In this document: positions 46,201 to 57,208 of the stretch, piece after piece
Layout of the letters: each line of letters begins with the position of its first letter
How positions within the stretch are numbered: the stretch's first letter is position 1
Assembly: GCA_961205875.1 (NCBI GenBank)
Contig: OY540813.1
Location: 31,963,001-32,027,000, forward strand
Direction: 5' to 3'
Source: Sialis fuliginosa
Lineage: Eukaryota; Arthropoda; Insecta; Megaloptera; Sialidae
Length of the DNA: 64,000 nucleotides
Position numbers and translations under genes: made by a program
The notes under the pieces: model-generated
The model's input: the letters and a program-made list of their open reading frames with translations, nothing else
Databases searched by the model: none
Told to the model about the DNA's origin: nothing

Positions 46201-48379
46201 ATCTAGCGATGCTTAATTCGGAGAATCTCAGGCATTCTATTTTTTTAAAAATAAATTCAATCAACAAATTCAAGCTAAACATATGAAGATTAACCACTTC
46301 TTGTTTATGATATTGAAACTTGGATACAGAGCCCTGTGGTCAGAGGCGTATTTACCATGGGGCCATGGGGGCCATGGCCTAGGGCGGCAGACCGAGAGGG
46401 GCGGTAGATTTTTTAGTATATTTAAAAAAAATATAGGGTAATAAAAAATGAGTAGCAAGACTAAAAAAATAAAGGTCTTCAAGTTTTTATTTCTCTATAT
46501 TACAAAATTTTTACTTTATAAAATTTGAAATTTCAATTAACATGACTAAAAAAAAAAAAAGGTCATCAGTTTTTTATGTGGCTTATATTTTCCATTATTT
46601 CTTACTTCTCACTTTTCAGTTCATATAGGAATTTTTGACTGTTAAAAATATATTATATATATACAGGGTGATTCAGCACTGTCGTGCCAAACTTGAACGG
46701 TATATCGAGAAAAATATTTTAAGCAAAAAACATTATATAAACATGTGTCCGGAAATTTGTCATGAGGGGGCTACAGCCCTCTAAAGATTTTACTCAAAAT
46801 GAGTTTTTATTTAATATCTTGAAAACCTATTGTGCCATAGTTATGAAATTTGATACAGGGTTTAGTATTAATAAGTGTTATATATATCCAGTAACAACCA
46901 ATAGTAATTTTGACCAGGGTTGTATGGGCCCAGGAGGCCCGTCGATTTTTATCTAGTATTTTTTGTTCTTCAATTTTTTCCTGAGTTAAAAATTTGAATA
47001 AGACTGTATGAGACAAAATATACAAAAATATACTTGGCTCATTTATCATAGGATAAACCGTTTACGAGCAATATCGATGCAAAAGAAAGCATGCAGAATT
47101 TTACTTAATACGGATGCTTCAAATGAAACAAAATAAATTTATATTTCTGTTCTTTGATTAAAGGTAACAAAAAAGTTCATGTACATATATCACCTAATAC
47201 GTGTCCTTTTAGACCTATAGCCAGTTCTATTAATGTTGCAAGTAATTTACTAACATAACTAGAAAGCAATACTTAAAATGGCTATTTGTTGGTAAGGATG
47301 CATTTTTGGAGGTATATTTTTATTATCTTTTTGTCTTATTTTTTATCATAGAACAAGAATATAAAAATATTTTTTGTAATTTGAAGCATCCGTATTAAGT
47401 AAAATTCTGCATCCTTTCTTTTACATCCATATTTCTCGTAAACGGTTTATCCTATGATAAATGAGCAAAGTATATTTTTGTGTATTTTATGCCATACAAT
47501 CTTATTCAAATGTCTAATTCAGGAAAAAATTAAAGAACAAAAAAATACTAAATAAAAATTGATGGGCCCACTGGCCCCATACAGCCCTGATCTAAATTAT
47601 ATTTGTTCAATACTGGAAATCGATAACACTTATTAATACTAAACCCTGTATCAAATTTCATAACTTTGGCATAATAGGGTCTCCAGATATTAAATAAAAA
47701 CTAATTTTGAATAAAATATTTGGAGGACTGTAGCTCCCTTACGAAAAATTTCCGGACACATGTTCATATAATGTTTTTTGCTTAAAATATGTCTCTTAAT
47801 TTACTGTTCAAGTTTGGCACGACAACACTGAATCAACCTGTATATTACAGGGGCGGCAATTTTTTTTGACCAGGACAATTTTTTTGCCCAAAACGGCAAT
47901 TATTTTTTATCCAGGGTGGCATTTTTTTTTTGGCCCAGGGCGGCACTTAACGTAAATACGCCACTGCCTGTGGTCTAAACATGAATGATTCTTAGTTATT
48001 CAATTCTTTGAAAAAAGTAGTTCTTTAATATTAGAATAATTTGTTTTCTGTTTTAATTTTGATGTCTAATAAAATTATAAAAAAAAATCTGACATCTTAT
48101 CATTTGGGGGAAGGGAGACTTTACAATTTTTTTACAAAGGAGAGTTGGGGGTCTGAAATCAATAAAATTATACTTACGTAATTATTATATTATTATATTA
48201 TGTTTACACAGGTTATTTGTTTTGTAGGAGGTGGCGTGGATGACGAACTGATTGATGTAGTCGAGATGACTGTTTCTGAACTTAAACACTATATTACACA
48301 AGATGAAGTTAATAGTCCACCGGGTTTCCTTTTTGCTACACATTGGTTTTTGTTAAATAAACCTCAATGCCATTTGTAA
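40287..48379 (+). CDS. NUDT14: NUDT14-type UDP-sugar diphosphatase
   Basis: This cytosolic Nudix hydrolase cleaves UDP-glucose (and ADP-ribose) to the sugar phosphate and UMP. Exons: 40287-40367, 40439-40482, 42870-42934, 43871-44078, 45527-45603 and 48228-48379. All are GT/AG, giving 208 residues (human 222). Matches to the family: N-terminal PLRLHYTQ then QKTWDLVAVHDS, VKQFRPSVY, Nudix box region from Gly97 to Tyr119 with catalytic Glu115 and Glu116 (LEECGY), AGVGLSGSKQTIYYCEVSD, and LIDVVEM then FLFATHWFL. The usual Nudix Arg is Asp here (human NUDT14 has Lys), which is normal for this divergent subfamily. The gene spans 8.1 kb because introns 2, 4 and 5 are full of transposons, including an hAT element with FB-A nested in it. 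Confidence 0.95.
40576..40773 (+). mobile_element. 198-bp hAT miniature element, copy 1 (CATAGACATAGAG ends)
   Basis: Inverted ends CATAGACATAGAG and CTCTATGTCTATG are flanked by an exact 8-bp duplication CAGTAGCC (40568-40575, 40774-40781). It lies in NUDT14 intron 2. A second copy lies 177 bp away. Confidence 0.88.
40869..42820. mobile_element. About 1.95-kb TIR element family X, copy 1
   Basis: TAGTCGAGTCAATCAAGG at the left and TTCATTGACTCGACTA at the right are inverted, followed by matching CACCAATTTTGAT and ATCAAAATCGGTG blocks. It hosts the hAT miniature at 40950-41186. It contains a CAGACAGACAGACGGACA microsatellite near 42187. A second member, itself interrupted, spans 58510-61436, where the site homologous to the hAT insertion is empty. 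No transposase is seen. It lies in NUDT14 intron 2. Confidence 0.6.
40950..41186 (-). mobile_element. 237-bp hAT miniature element, copy 2, nested in family X
   Basis: CATAGACATAGAGAAT and ATTATCTATGTCTATA ends are flanked by GCTATACT and GTTATACC (6 of 8). It shares internal blocks with copy 1 but in the opposite orientation. The uninterrupted sequence is seen in the related repeat at 58585-58610. Confidence 0.75.
43176..43720. mobile_element. Tandemly duplicated miniature element (GGTCGATCCAGAC ends)
   Basis: Two adjoining copies share TGGCATGGATTGTACCCATA, CACTATAGGTATTGGTCAGG-like blocks and CTCCAATCAAATAT. They belong to the family of 19863-20103. It lies in NUDT14 intron 3. Confidence 0.6.
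44258..44460. mobile_element. About 200-bp repeat with 13-bp flanking direct repeats
   Basis: CAAGCTTGTCCAACCT and AGGTTGGACAG are short inverted ends, and CTATGTATTAGAT flanks both sides. A related copy lies at 27900-28195. It lies in NUDT14 intron 4. Confidence 0.55.
44880..45290. repeat. Dispersed repeat related to 21552-21990
   Basis: Shared blocks include AATGTACATCTCAATAAGTA, AACTCAAAAATGGCGCCTGT and GGTAACGAGGTTTTGGTGGG. It is non-coding, within NUDT14 intron 4. Confidence 0.6.
46341..47966. mobile_element. hAT-type element (CAGAGGCGTA ends) carrying a nested FB-A
   Basis: CAGAGGCGTATTTACC and GTAAATACGCCACTG are inverted ends with an exact 8-bp duplication CCTGTGGT (46333-46340, 47967-47974). 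FB-A copy 3 is inserted at 46664-47840; without it the element is about 450 bp. Its interior has GGGCGGCA-like runs. It lies in NUDT14 intron 5. Confidence 0.88.
46664..47840 (+). mobile_element. Foldback element FB-A, copy 3
   Basis: CAGGGTGATTCAGCACTGTC and the inverse of the right end are flanked by TATA-rich DNA. It is almost identical to copy 1 (2034-3209), with scattered single-base differences only, so these two copies moved recently. It is nested in the hAT-type element 46341-47966. Confidence 0.88.
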
Positions 48380-49080
48380 TGTTGATTCTTAGAGAAATTA
48401 TATTTATTTTTGTTAAATAATGTTTTAATTCTTATTCTCTTATGAAGAGGTAAGTAAATAAATACAAATAGTAACTAGAAGAATAATATTTTATTCAACC
48501 CATTTAACACTATATACATAGGGGTATAAGTTTTATAAATTGTGTTTATCAGAGCTTTTCAAGCTAATTTATTAATTATATCATATTTTAATTAAATATA
48601 TATGATTATATCTTAGATGTTTTTATTGTTTTGTAAAACAGTATTAATTTGCATTTTAGTTTGAAAGATAATAAACCAATATTTACTATTAAACAGTTTA
48701 AAAAATTCTGATATAATACATAATTATTATCACATTCGTAATAATATTCTTTTTAAACCTATGAATTTTTAACAAAGAATACATTTATTTTTTAACAAAT
48801 ATCATTAACTCCTAAGGCCATTTTAAACAATTCAAGAGTTCTTAGATACACATAATTTTCTACACCGTTTCCAGTTGTATTTCAGAAAATGTCAGATGTT
48901 ATTCAGAAAGTATCAATTGTAATTCAGATTAGTAACATAACATACATAAGTTGGTAGGTAGGTAAAATAGATTCACTCCAGATTGAAAACTTGTGCTCAA
49001 TGCCTACTGTTCCAAGAACTGTAGTTTGTTATTAATATTTCTAAATTACAATTTCAAAAGGCGTAGAAAGAATCTATAGG
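48380..49080. other. NUDT14 3' UTR and downstream DNA
   Basis: AT-rich. TTAAATAATG repeats and AAATAAATAC near 48455 could hold the polyadenylation signal. No other feature is recognised. Confidence 0.4.
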
Positions 49081-49338
49081 CAGAGCCGGCCTTTGCGATT
49101 CTGGCGCCCCAGGCGAGATTTTTTTTGACGCCCCAAGAATCCGCAAAGCCACCCACAGATTTGGCATGTGCTTTTCAAGTTTTGTAAAAAAAATTTTAAA
49201 TAATTTTTTTTTGATATTAAGCATCTTATTAAGCACCCTAGAACAGAACATAGAAAAAAAGTTTAAAACAATTGGCGCCCCCACGAAATTGGCGCCCCAG
49301 GCTATCGCCTGGGTCGCCTGGCCGTTCGGCCGGCCCTG
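49081..49338. mobile_element. 258-bp hAT miniature (CAGAGCCGGC ends)
   Basis: CAGAGCCGGCC and GGCCGGCCCTG are inverted ends with an exact 8-bp duplication TCTATAGG (49073-49080, 49339-49346). The subterminal GGCGCCCCAGGC motif recurs near the right end. Confidence 0.88.
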
Positions 49339-49946
49339 TCTATAGGTATATTTATAAATACATGAACATTGAAAATTGTCGTATGTTTTTTTTAATATTT
49401 ACTATTTATTATAAAAGGAGGTGAATGAAACTTATATCATTTGAAAAGTACTGTGCCATAGATGTGCACAAAAAAACATGTGTGTATGTTGCCGTTAAGG
49501 CAGGTAAAATAAAGTTAACATACACACGATTTCCCCTCTCGCTGTTTATTTCCCCTCGCATTATTTAATAGCATAGCAATACTCCTAACACCACCAAGCG
49601 ACAAAAATAAATAATTTTGTGTTTCTGTCAAATGTAGAGAATGCGTATAGATTTCAATTCGCGTTCAATTGCAGTGTTTTTATTTGGAAATTTTTATTAT
49701 AAAAGCAGGTTAGGTTAGGTACTGTGCCATAGATATGCTCACAAAAAATCGTGTGTATGTTGCTGTTATGGTAGGTAAAATTTCGATTATAGGCGATAAT
49801 AGTTATAATAATTTCATCTATAATTATAAAGTAACATATGTTGTAACATTTAATTTTGTTAAGCAGGCATACTGAAAGTTTAATAATAATGATAATTGAG
49901 AATGTTTTCTTACCTACTTTCAGCAATCCTTTATGTAAATAAAATG
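49339..49946. other. Intergenic DNA, nothing recognised
   Basis: Two similar short blocks, TACTGTGCCATAGATGTGCA and TACTGTGCCATAGATATGCT (49450 and 49722), each followed by a GTGTGTATGTTGC motif, hint at a small local duplication. No gene is visible. Confidence 0.4.
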
Positions 49947-49992
49947 AATGAATTTACTAAATACTAGACCTCTAGTATTTAGTAAATTCATT
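49947..49992. repeat. Perfect 22-bp-arm palindrome with 2-nt loop
   Basis: The left arm 49947-49968 (AATGAATTTACTAAATACTA then GA) is an exact inverse of 49971-49992, with CC between. It abuts the left end of the element at 49994-52207. Confidence 0.9.
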
Positions 49993-49993
49993 A

Positions 49994-52207
49994 CAGTACA
50001 CCTGTACCGGAATTCCGGCCGAAATTCACGTCTAACGTCACTATTATATTTTAAATATAAATACATACTTAGATTATTATCTTAAATTAACATTATTCTA
50101 TATAATATTTCATTAAGAAAATACATTAAATTATAAAAATTGTGTTTTCTACATATTCTGCAATTTTTACAGCTTCGTAAAACTATTTGTATACCTATAA
50201 TTTCGTTAAATTATATTTGAATAGCTAGCATACGTTCTTTTCGATCGAATGTAATTACATTTGTAGTACGTCTGGTTCGTGGCAAATAAAGCCAAAACGC
50301 TGCACTTTTTGATTGGGGTATGCCACTTTCGGTGGTCATATATAAGGTCAAATGAAACATTTTCAGATAGGGAGCCACTTTAAAATCCGTGTAGAACACC
50401 ATTATATCGGCTATTAAAGATGGCTCTCACGGTTTTTATTAAATTGGCTGTATCTCAGCTCCTAATCATCCGATTTAAATTTTCTTTTGTTTATTTTAAA
50501 GTTCTTATTAAAAAAAATAGTTTTTATCATTATTCATTTTTCTCTAAATCTTAAGGGTTCCCCACAATTTTCCGAAATCTGAAGATTTCACTTTTCTTAC
50601 AAACTTAATTGTTATATAACTTTTTTATTGTGCCCAATATCATTTATTTACCTCATATAAAAAAAAGACATTTTTGTCTGCGTTCCATTGATAACAAGAT
50701 AATACTGTTTTAATTAACAACTTCTTTGGAAATAGCGTATTAAACTAAGAAAAATATATTATTTTTGGATCATTCCATGTCAAGTTTACCTGATTTGGTT
50801 TCTCAGGTTCGAGATTTTGATGGAAATGTCCATTTATACCTTCCCTGAATCAATTCTGACTATTTTTATCACCATGTCTGTCTGTCTGTCTGTGTGTGTA
50901 TCTGTTTGTCTGTAAACGTTGTAACTCAAAAATGACAGTACATAGAGGGGTAAAATTTTATATTTAGGATAAATTTGTTTTAAGAAAGAAAACCTGATTT
51001 TTTTAAAACCGGAAACGGATGTTTACTGTAATTTTTATAATTATTCGAATTATTTCTGAAACGGTACGTGTTGGAAGAAAATGTTTAAAGAAAATTTTGT
51101 TTAGAATATTATTATTTATAATTTATGTTATGTTATTTCTCCCAAAAAAAGTTTTTGAGGTTATAATCGTTTTTTTCAATTATATTTGAAATGGTGTAAA
51201 GCAGAAATAAATCATTGAAATAAAAGTTGTAGAGTATGTTATTTTCTATATTTTATGTTCCATTAATTTTTTTGTATCTCTTACCAATTAAAAAAAAAAT
51301 CTTTTTAGTTATATTTTTAATTTTTTTCCATTTTATTTGAACAAGTTCATGACAGAATGAAATGTTTATAACAAAAAATGTAGAGAACGTTATTATCTAT
51401 AGTTTATGTTCTATTAATTTTTTTATATCTGTCATCAGTAAGCCAAAATTATTTGTTTTATATTAGTAGATACACGAACATTTTTTTATTGTATAAGAAA
51501 GTTCAGTGACATTCATGACAGATTTTTCAATTTTTTAACTATGCCATATGAGAAAATTGATCCCAACATAAAATTTCATATATGATAAAAGGTAAACTTG
51601 ACATGGAATGATCCAAAAATAGTCTATTTTTCTTGTTTAACACGCTTTTTCCAAAGAAGTTGTTAATTAAAACAGTATTATCTTGTTATCAATGGAAAGC
51701 AGAATAAAATGTCTTTCTTTTTTAAATGAAGTAAAAAAATGATATTGGGCACAATAAAAAAGTTATATATAAATTAAGTTCGTAAGAAAAGTAAAATTTT
51801 CAGATTTTCAAAAATTGTGGGGAACCCTTAAGATTTAGAGAAAAATGTATAATGACAAAAAATAATCTTCTCAATAAGAACTTTAAAACAAACAAAAGAA
51901 AATTGAAATCAGATGACTAGGAACTGAGATACAGCCGTGAGGGCCATCTTTAATAGCCGATATAATGGTGTTCTACACGGATTTTAAAGTGGCTCCCTAT
52001 CTGAAAATTATTCTTTTAACCTTATCTATGGGTACAGAAAGTGTCATACCCCAATCAAAAAGTGCAGGGTTTTTTTACGTACCAGACGTACTATTATAGT
52101 GTCAATAATAATATAATATAAAAATAATAATTATATAATAGTAGTGACGTTAATATATTCACTTTAAATCTATATCGTGAATTCCGGCCGGAATTCTGGT
52201 ACACCTC
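49994..52207. mobile_element. 2.2-kb foldback element with GAATTCCGGCC ends
   Basis: The outer ends GTACCGGAATTCCGGCCG and CGGCCGGAATTCTGGTAC are inverted. The arms continue: 50270-50810 mirrors about 51590-52095 (for example CGGATTTTAAAGTGGCTCCC at the right). The unpaired centre (about 50815-51585) has a TGTCTGTCTGTCTGTGTG microsatellite and matches, inverted, part of family X near 42190-42290. There is no transposase. A clean target duplication was not resolved. Confidence 0.75.
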
Positions 52208-52260
52208 TACACAATAAATACATATACGAGCAGGTACAATATGTATTATACATGTATATT

Positions 52261-53031
52261 AGGGTGTGTCAAAAAAATGAACATTCTCTCGTTACGAAAT
52301 AAGTTAGTTTATGACTTAAAATATATCTTCGCCAAAGGATTACCCTATAGTTCAATTTTAAGAGGTTCTGCAAGGGAAAGTCCCGTTTCCCATTTAAATA
52401 ACATGGGGAAATTCTTTAGTACTAAAGGTATTACTGATTCATGATAACTGTTGAAATTTTTCTAGTGATATCATTTTGCAGAAGATAAAATTCTCTAACA
52501 AGTCATGTCTCTCAATTCAACGTATCAAAAGTTACATGCATTCTAAGTGATTTTTTTTGTTAAAATGAACATCTAAAAGGTTTTATTAATTTAACTCTCT
52601 ATAAAAATGGTTCAGAGAGGTGGAAGTGTAAATGCAATGAATTAAAACTTATAAGCATTTTACATTTTTTTTTTTACAAAAATCAGCATTTTAACGTCAA
52701 TATTCTATAAATATCATTTAAATAATAATATATTACCCTACCACTGAGCTATTGGAAAAAGAATGCCGACTACTAGCATTATTAGAAAATAGTTATATTC
52801 TCTACAAAATGACGTCCTTAAGTTTTTTATTCATTATCTAAATAGCAACTTTAGTGCTAAAGAATAATTTTTCAATGTTATATAAATGGGAAATATGACT
52901 CCTCTTTTGTGGCACCTCTTAAAATTGAACTACAGGGTAATCATTCGGCAAGGATTTATTTTAGGTCATAAACTAACTTATTTTATAATGAGAGCAAAGA
53001 AAAAAAATGTTGCATTTTTTTGACACATCCT
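52261..53031. mobile_element. 771-bp element, AGGGTGTGTCAAAA ends
   Basis: AGGGTGTGTCAAAAAAATGA and TTTTTTTGACACATCCT are inverted ends. It is the long relative of the 217-bp element at 30299-30515, which appears to be an internal-deletion derivative. The 67-codon frame at 52241-52444 spans its end and is not a gene. Confidence 0.78.
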
Positions 53032-53091
53032 TATGTATAAATTGAAAATCAGTGAAAGAGATTTATGTATAAATAAAACGGCCACGCACAC

Positions 53092-53588
53092 GATAGGTTT
53101 CCGTAGTCATTACGATTTATAAACAAGAGTAATTTCAATTTTTTTTATAAACTATTCTAGTTACAGTGTTCGTTATTTCGTATATTTTCATTGAAAGTAC
53201 TAATTAAAAGCTACAGTCTGAATTTTTTTCAGGTTTTTTGAATAGATAGTTTAGAAATTAGGGGGGGGGGACGCTCTGATAACGACATTTAAATGCAAAT
53301 ATATCGTGACTGAAGGGTTAAAATCAAAAGATCATTTAACATTTTTTGTTGCATTTTAGGAGACCTATCTAATGACGTCAATGGGGTAAGTGAAAAAAAT
53401 GTGAGTTCACTTTTCAGTATATGGAAAGGGGGTCCAAAAAAATTTTTTTTTCAATAATCTTATCATTTCTGTTTTTGTGTCTATCAGTCTTCGTCCGTAT
53501 ACCAAATTTGATCTTAATCGGCTTAAAATTTTTGAGGACAGACATGGCGAAACTATAAGGTTTCCTAGTTTTCTACGGAAACCTAATA
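53092..53588. mobile_element. About 0.5-kb element with TAGGTTTCCGTAG ends
   Basis: ATAGGTTTCCGTAGTCATT at the left and TTTTCTACGGAAACCTA at the right are inverted. It has a G9 run near 53262. It is non-coding. Confidence 0.5.
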
Positions 53589-53927
53589 AATGTGATGATT
53601 GGTTTTGTGTATCTAAGTAACACTTTGTTTATTTTGAGCAACAATTGTACAGGTAGAGTTATTATTAAAATTTGCATATAAAATAAATGCTCTTTTTTCA
53701 ATTTTATTGATATTATACAATAATTTATTTACATACATTGTTTATACTTACACAAAAATGGTGTACTTACAATTTTGATGCTGGACTATATTCTTCTGAT
53801 ACGTAAATATATATAATTATGAAATAAATATATTTTTGCAAATTATTGTATAAAAAACATTTGTTCATTTTCAAGGAAAATATATATTTTTTTTAATTCG
53901 CAGATATTTAAAATTGTATATTTTTAT

Positions 53928-54324
53928 TAGACCAGGAGGTAGAAGGACCTACCTGAGACCTCAAAGAACTTAAAAAGTCAAGGTGCCAGTCGGTACTTGG
54001 GTACAATTTTTTTTAAAGCGCGAAATGGCCCTACAAAAGGAAAAATGTTTTTTTAAATCAAAACTTTTTTTGTATCATCATTAGGCCTATACGCTTAAAA
54101 AAAGTCCTTACACTCATAACTGTAACTCTACTCATTTATTTGTTATAATTTTTTTAAAGTTCATAAAACCTTGAATTTGGGTGTTTTCAATCATGAAAAT
54201 GTGCACCCAAGTACCGACTGGCACCTTGACTTTTTAAGTTCTTTGAGATCTCAGGTATACGAATCTGGACATAGTTGCCGGTTGTCATATTATGTTCACT
54301 CACTTCCTTCTAGCTCCCGGTCTA
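53928..54324. mobile_element. About 400-bp inverted-repeat element (TAGACC ends)
   Basis: TAGACCAGGAGGTAGAAGG and CCTTCTAGCTCCCGGTCTA are inverted. The inner block TCAAAGAACTTAAAAAGTCA then AGGTGCCAGTCGGTACTTGG is repeated inverted near 54190-54250 and is nearly perfect. Confidence 0.7.
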
Positions 54325-54544
54325 TATAGATTTTATAATTTTTTGTAAACGTACGTGTTCACAACTTTTTGAAGGATTTGAAAACTATTTATGAAATAAC
54401 CAGTTTATTAAAATGTTAATATTTTAATAATACCATTAAATATCTCCCGAATACAGCTCTGGAAAACGACTTGAGCAAATTTTTTGTAACATAAAATAAT
54501 AATAAATTTTGTAGATAATTTCAAAAATTGTATTTACCTAAGTA

Positions 54545-56433
54545 CAGGGTTACACATTAAGAGTGGATATCGACTTTATTTTGAAAACTATAAGAATTAG
54601 AGCAATATGTCAAATTGTAACTACCCTTCAATTTTCATTTGGAAGAATAATAAAATATCATGCAACCCCCACCCATACTCGCGTCGCCCACACGCCTCTC
54701 AACTTTGAAATTTCAAATGGAACCCCCCATATTTTATTTCGTAATTTGAAAGCTAGATTTATTTAATGAATTTTTTACTTCAACAAAATTTTTCTATGGT
54801 GGACCGTTCAAGAAATATTGGGTAAACAATATATTTTTTAGGGTATAGTATTTTTGTCACATTAAGAGTGGATATCGACTTTATTTTCGAAACTATAAGA
54901 ATTAGAGCAATATTTCAAATTGTAACTACCCTTTAATTTGCATTTGGAAGAATAATAAAACATCATGCAACCCCCACCCATACTCGCATCGCCCACACGC
55001 CTCTCAACTTTGAAATTTCAAATGGAACCCCCCATATTTTATTTCAGAATATTAAAGCTACATTTATTTAATAAACTTTTTACTTCAACAAAATTTTTCT
55101 CTGGTGGACCGTTCAAGAAATATTGGGCAAGTAGTGAATTATTTTAGGGTATAGTATTTTTGCCACATTAAGGAGGATATCGACTTTATTTCGGAAACTA
55201 TAAAAATTAGAGCAATATTTCAAATTGTAACTACCCTTCAATTTGCATTTGGAAGAACAATAAAACATCATGTAATCCCCACCCATACTCGCGTCGCCCA
55301 CACGCCTCTCAACTTTTAAATTTAAAATGGAACCCCCCATATTTTATTTCGCAATTTGAAAGCTAAATTTATTTAATGAACTTTTTACTTCAACAAAATT
55401 TTACTATGATGGACCGTTTGAGTAATATTGGGCAAGGTGTGTATTTTTTAGGGTATAGTATTTTTGTCACATTTAGGGTGGATATCGACTAATTTTGGAA
55501 TCTATGAGTTATAGCAACATTTTAAATTTTAACTGCCTTAGAATTTTTACATACGCTTATGCCCGTATTACTGTGATATGGGTTCGTTTTGGAATTTAGA
55601 GCAGTGATTTTTCAAATTTTCTAACATAAGCGGCTCTGACCGTACAAGATAATTTTCATAACATCATTACTATTTTAATACCGTTAAATTTTACTGACCG
55701 CGGGTGCGCGATACTTATCAATCACTTCATGAAACTTCAAAAGAACTGTCATATAACTTGTATACCCCATTTTTAAGTGCTTGTAAACTAGTAAAACTTG
55801 CTGGACTGTAATACCAGACATTACATAATTAAAATAACAATACAAAATGATTTTTTTTGTATTTAAATATTGATTTGATAATAGTTTTGTTGAAGTAAAA
55901 AGTTTATTAAATAAATGTAGCTTTAATATTCTGAAATAAAAAATGGAGGGTTATATTTGAATTTTCAAAGTTGAGAGGCGTATGGGCGATGCGAATATGG
56001 GTGGGGGTTACATGATATTTTATTATTCTTCCAAATTAAAATTGAAGGGTAGTTACAATTTGAAATATTGCTCTAATTCTTATAGTTTCGAAAATAAAGT
56101 CGATATCCACTCTTAATGTGACAAAAATACTATACCCTAAAAAATATTTTTTTTACCCAATATTTCTTGAACGGTCCACCATAGAAAAATTTTGTTGAAG
56201 TAAAAAATTCATTAAATAAATCTAGCTTTCAAATTACGAAATAAAATATGGGGGGTTCCATTTGAAATTTCAAAGTTGAGAGGCGTGTGGGCGATGCGAG
56301 TATGGGTGGGGGTTGCATGATATTTTATTATTCTTCCAAATGCAAATTGAAGGGTAGTTACAATTTGACATATTGCTCTAATTCTTATAGTTTTCAAAAT
56401 AAAGTCGATATCCACTCTTAATGTGTAACCCTG
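54545..56433. mobile_element. Foldback transposon built from 306-bp tandem units
   Basis: The outer ends CAGGGTTACACATTAAGAGT and ACTCTTAATGTGTAACCCTG are exact inverses flanked by TA. The left arm has three full tandem units beginning at 54554, 54860 and 55166 (period 306) and a fourth partial one at 55470. The right arm (about 55875-56433) has nearly two units in inverted order. About 400 bp of unique sequence separates the arms. Inverted arms made of tandem repeats are the architecture of Drosophila FB elements; homology to them is not claimed. Short frames such as 54563-54766 and its mirror 56212-56415 encode near-identical peptides because of the symmetry; they are not genes. Confidence 0.85.
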
Positions 56434-56525
56434 TATATTAATTTCTATTTTAAAATTCTATGTAAAAATTCTACTTCAACTAATTCGTTCCTTTAAAAAA
56501 ATATTAAAATATAAAACAATCGTCT

Positions 56526-57074
56526 CACAGTGTTTCCTTTTCACGATTTCGTGGCCAAAAATGTTAGAATCGAAGGTCGGCATTTCGAATTTTTTTCAAT
56601 CGGGTGTTGTAGAGGGGGCTTTGGGGCATTAGAATCCCGAAGGACAGTTTCCTAGGTTCAATACCTGAGGCAGGGGAACACATTAAAAGAGGTTTGAGCA
56701 GCTGCACGTTTAGCGCGCTTGACGCTCTGCTATAAAAATGTATTATTCACGGAAAAATTAACTTTAATCGCTATTTCTGCACGGAATATCCTTTTTTATA
56801 TTAAAAAGGTTTTTTCCCATCCGCCATTTTGAATTTCAAAAATGCAATTTCTTTGTTAAAATCATAATTTATGAACAATTACATGAAACTGCAACATTTT
56901 TATAATAAACAATTTTTTAACAAAAATGGCGGCCATTTTGGGTCCGCCATTTTGAATAAAAAAAAATGCATTTTCGAAATCAGCGACCCGAAAAAATCTT
57001 ATATACAAATTTTCATCAAATTTCAATCACAAAAAGTATTTTTGGCCACAAAATCGTGAAAAGGAAACACCGTG
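56526..57074. mobile_element. 549-bp element with GTGTTTCCTTTTCACGAT ends
   Basis: CACAGTGTTTCCTTTTCACG and CGTGAAAAGGAAACACCGTG are inverted, continuing into GTGGCCAAAAA. The interior carries repeated TTTTGAAT/CCGCCATTTTG blocks. It lies downstream of the neprilysin-like gene. Confidence 0.7.
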
Positions 57075-57208
57075 CAAATACATAATTGAATTCTAGTTAT
57101 CTAATTTATTTTTGTTTTAAATTAGTTGGTAAACTAATTCATAATCTCGAGAAACATGTTTTAGATCCTTGTCTTAAATTATATTTAATTAATGTCTTTT
57201 ACATTTTC

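Noticed and set aside
54563-56415. Near-identical 67-codon frames at both ends of the 54545-56433 element
   Set aside because: They are mirror images created by the inverted arms; a third unit between is broken. Not genes.
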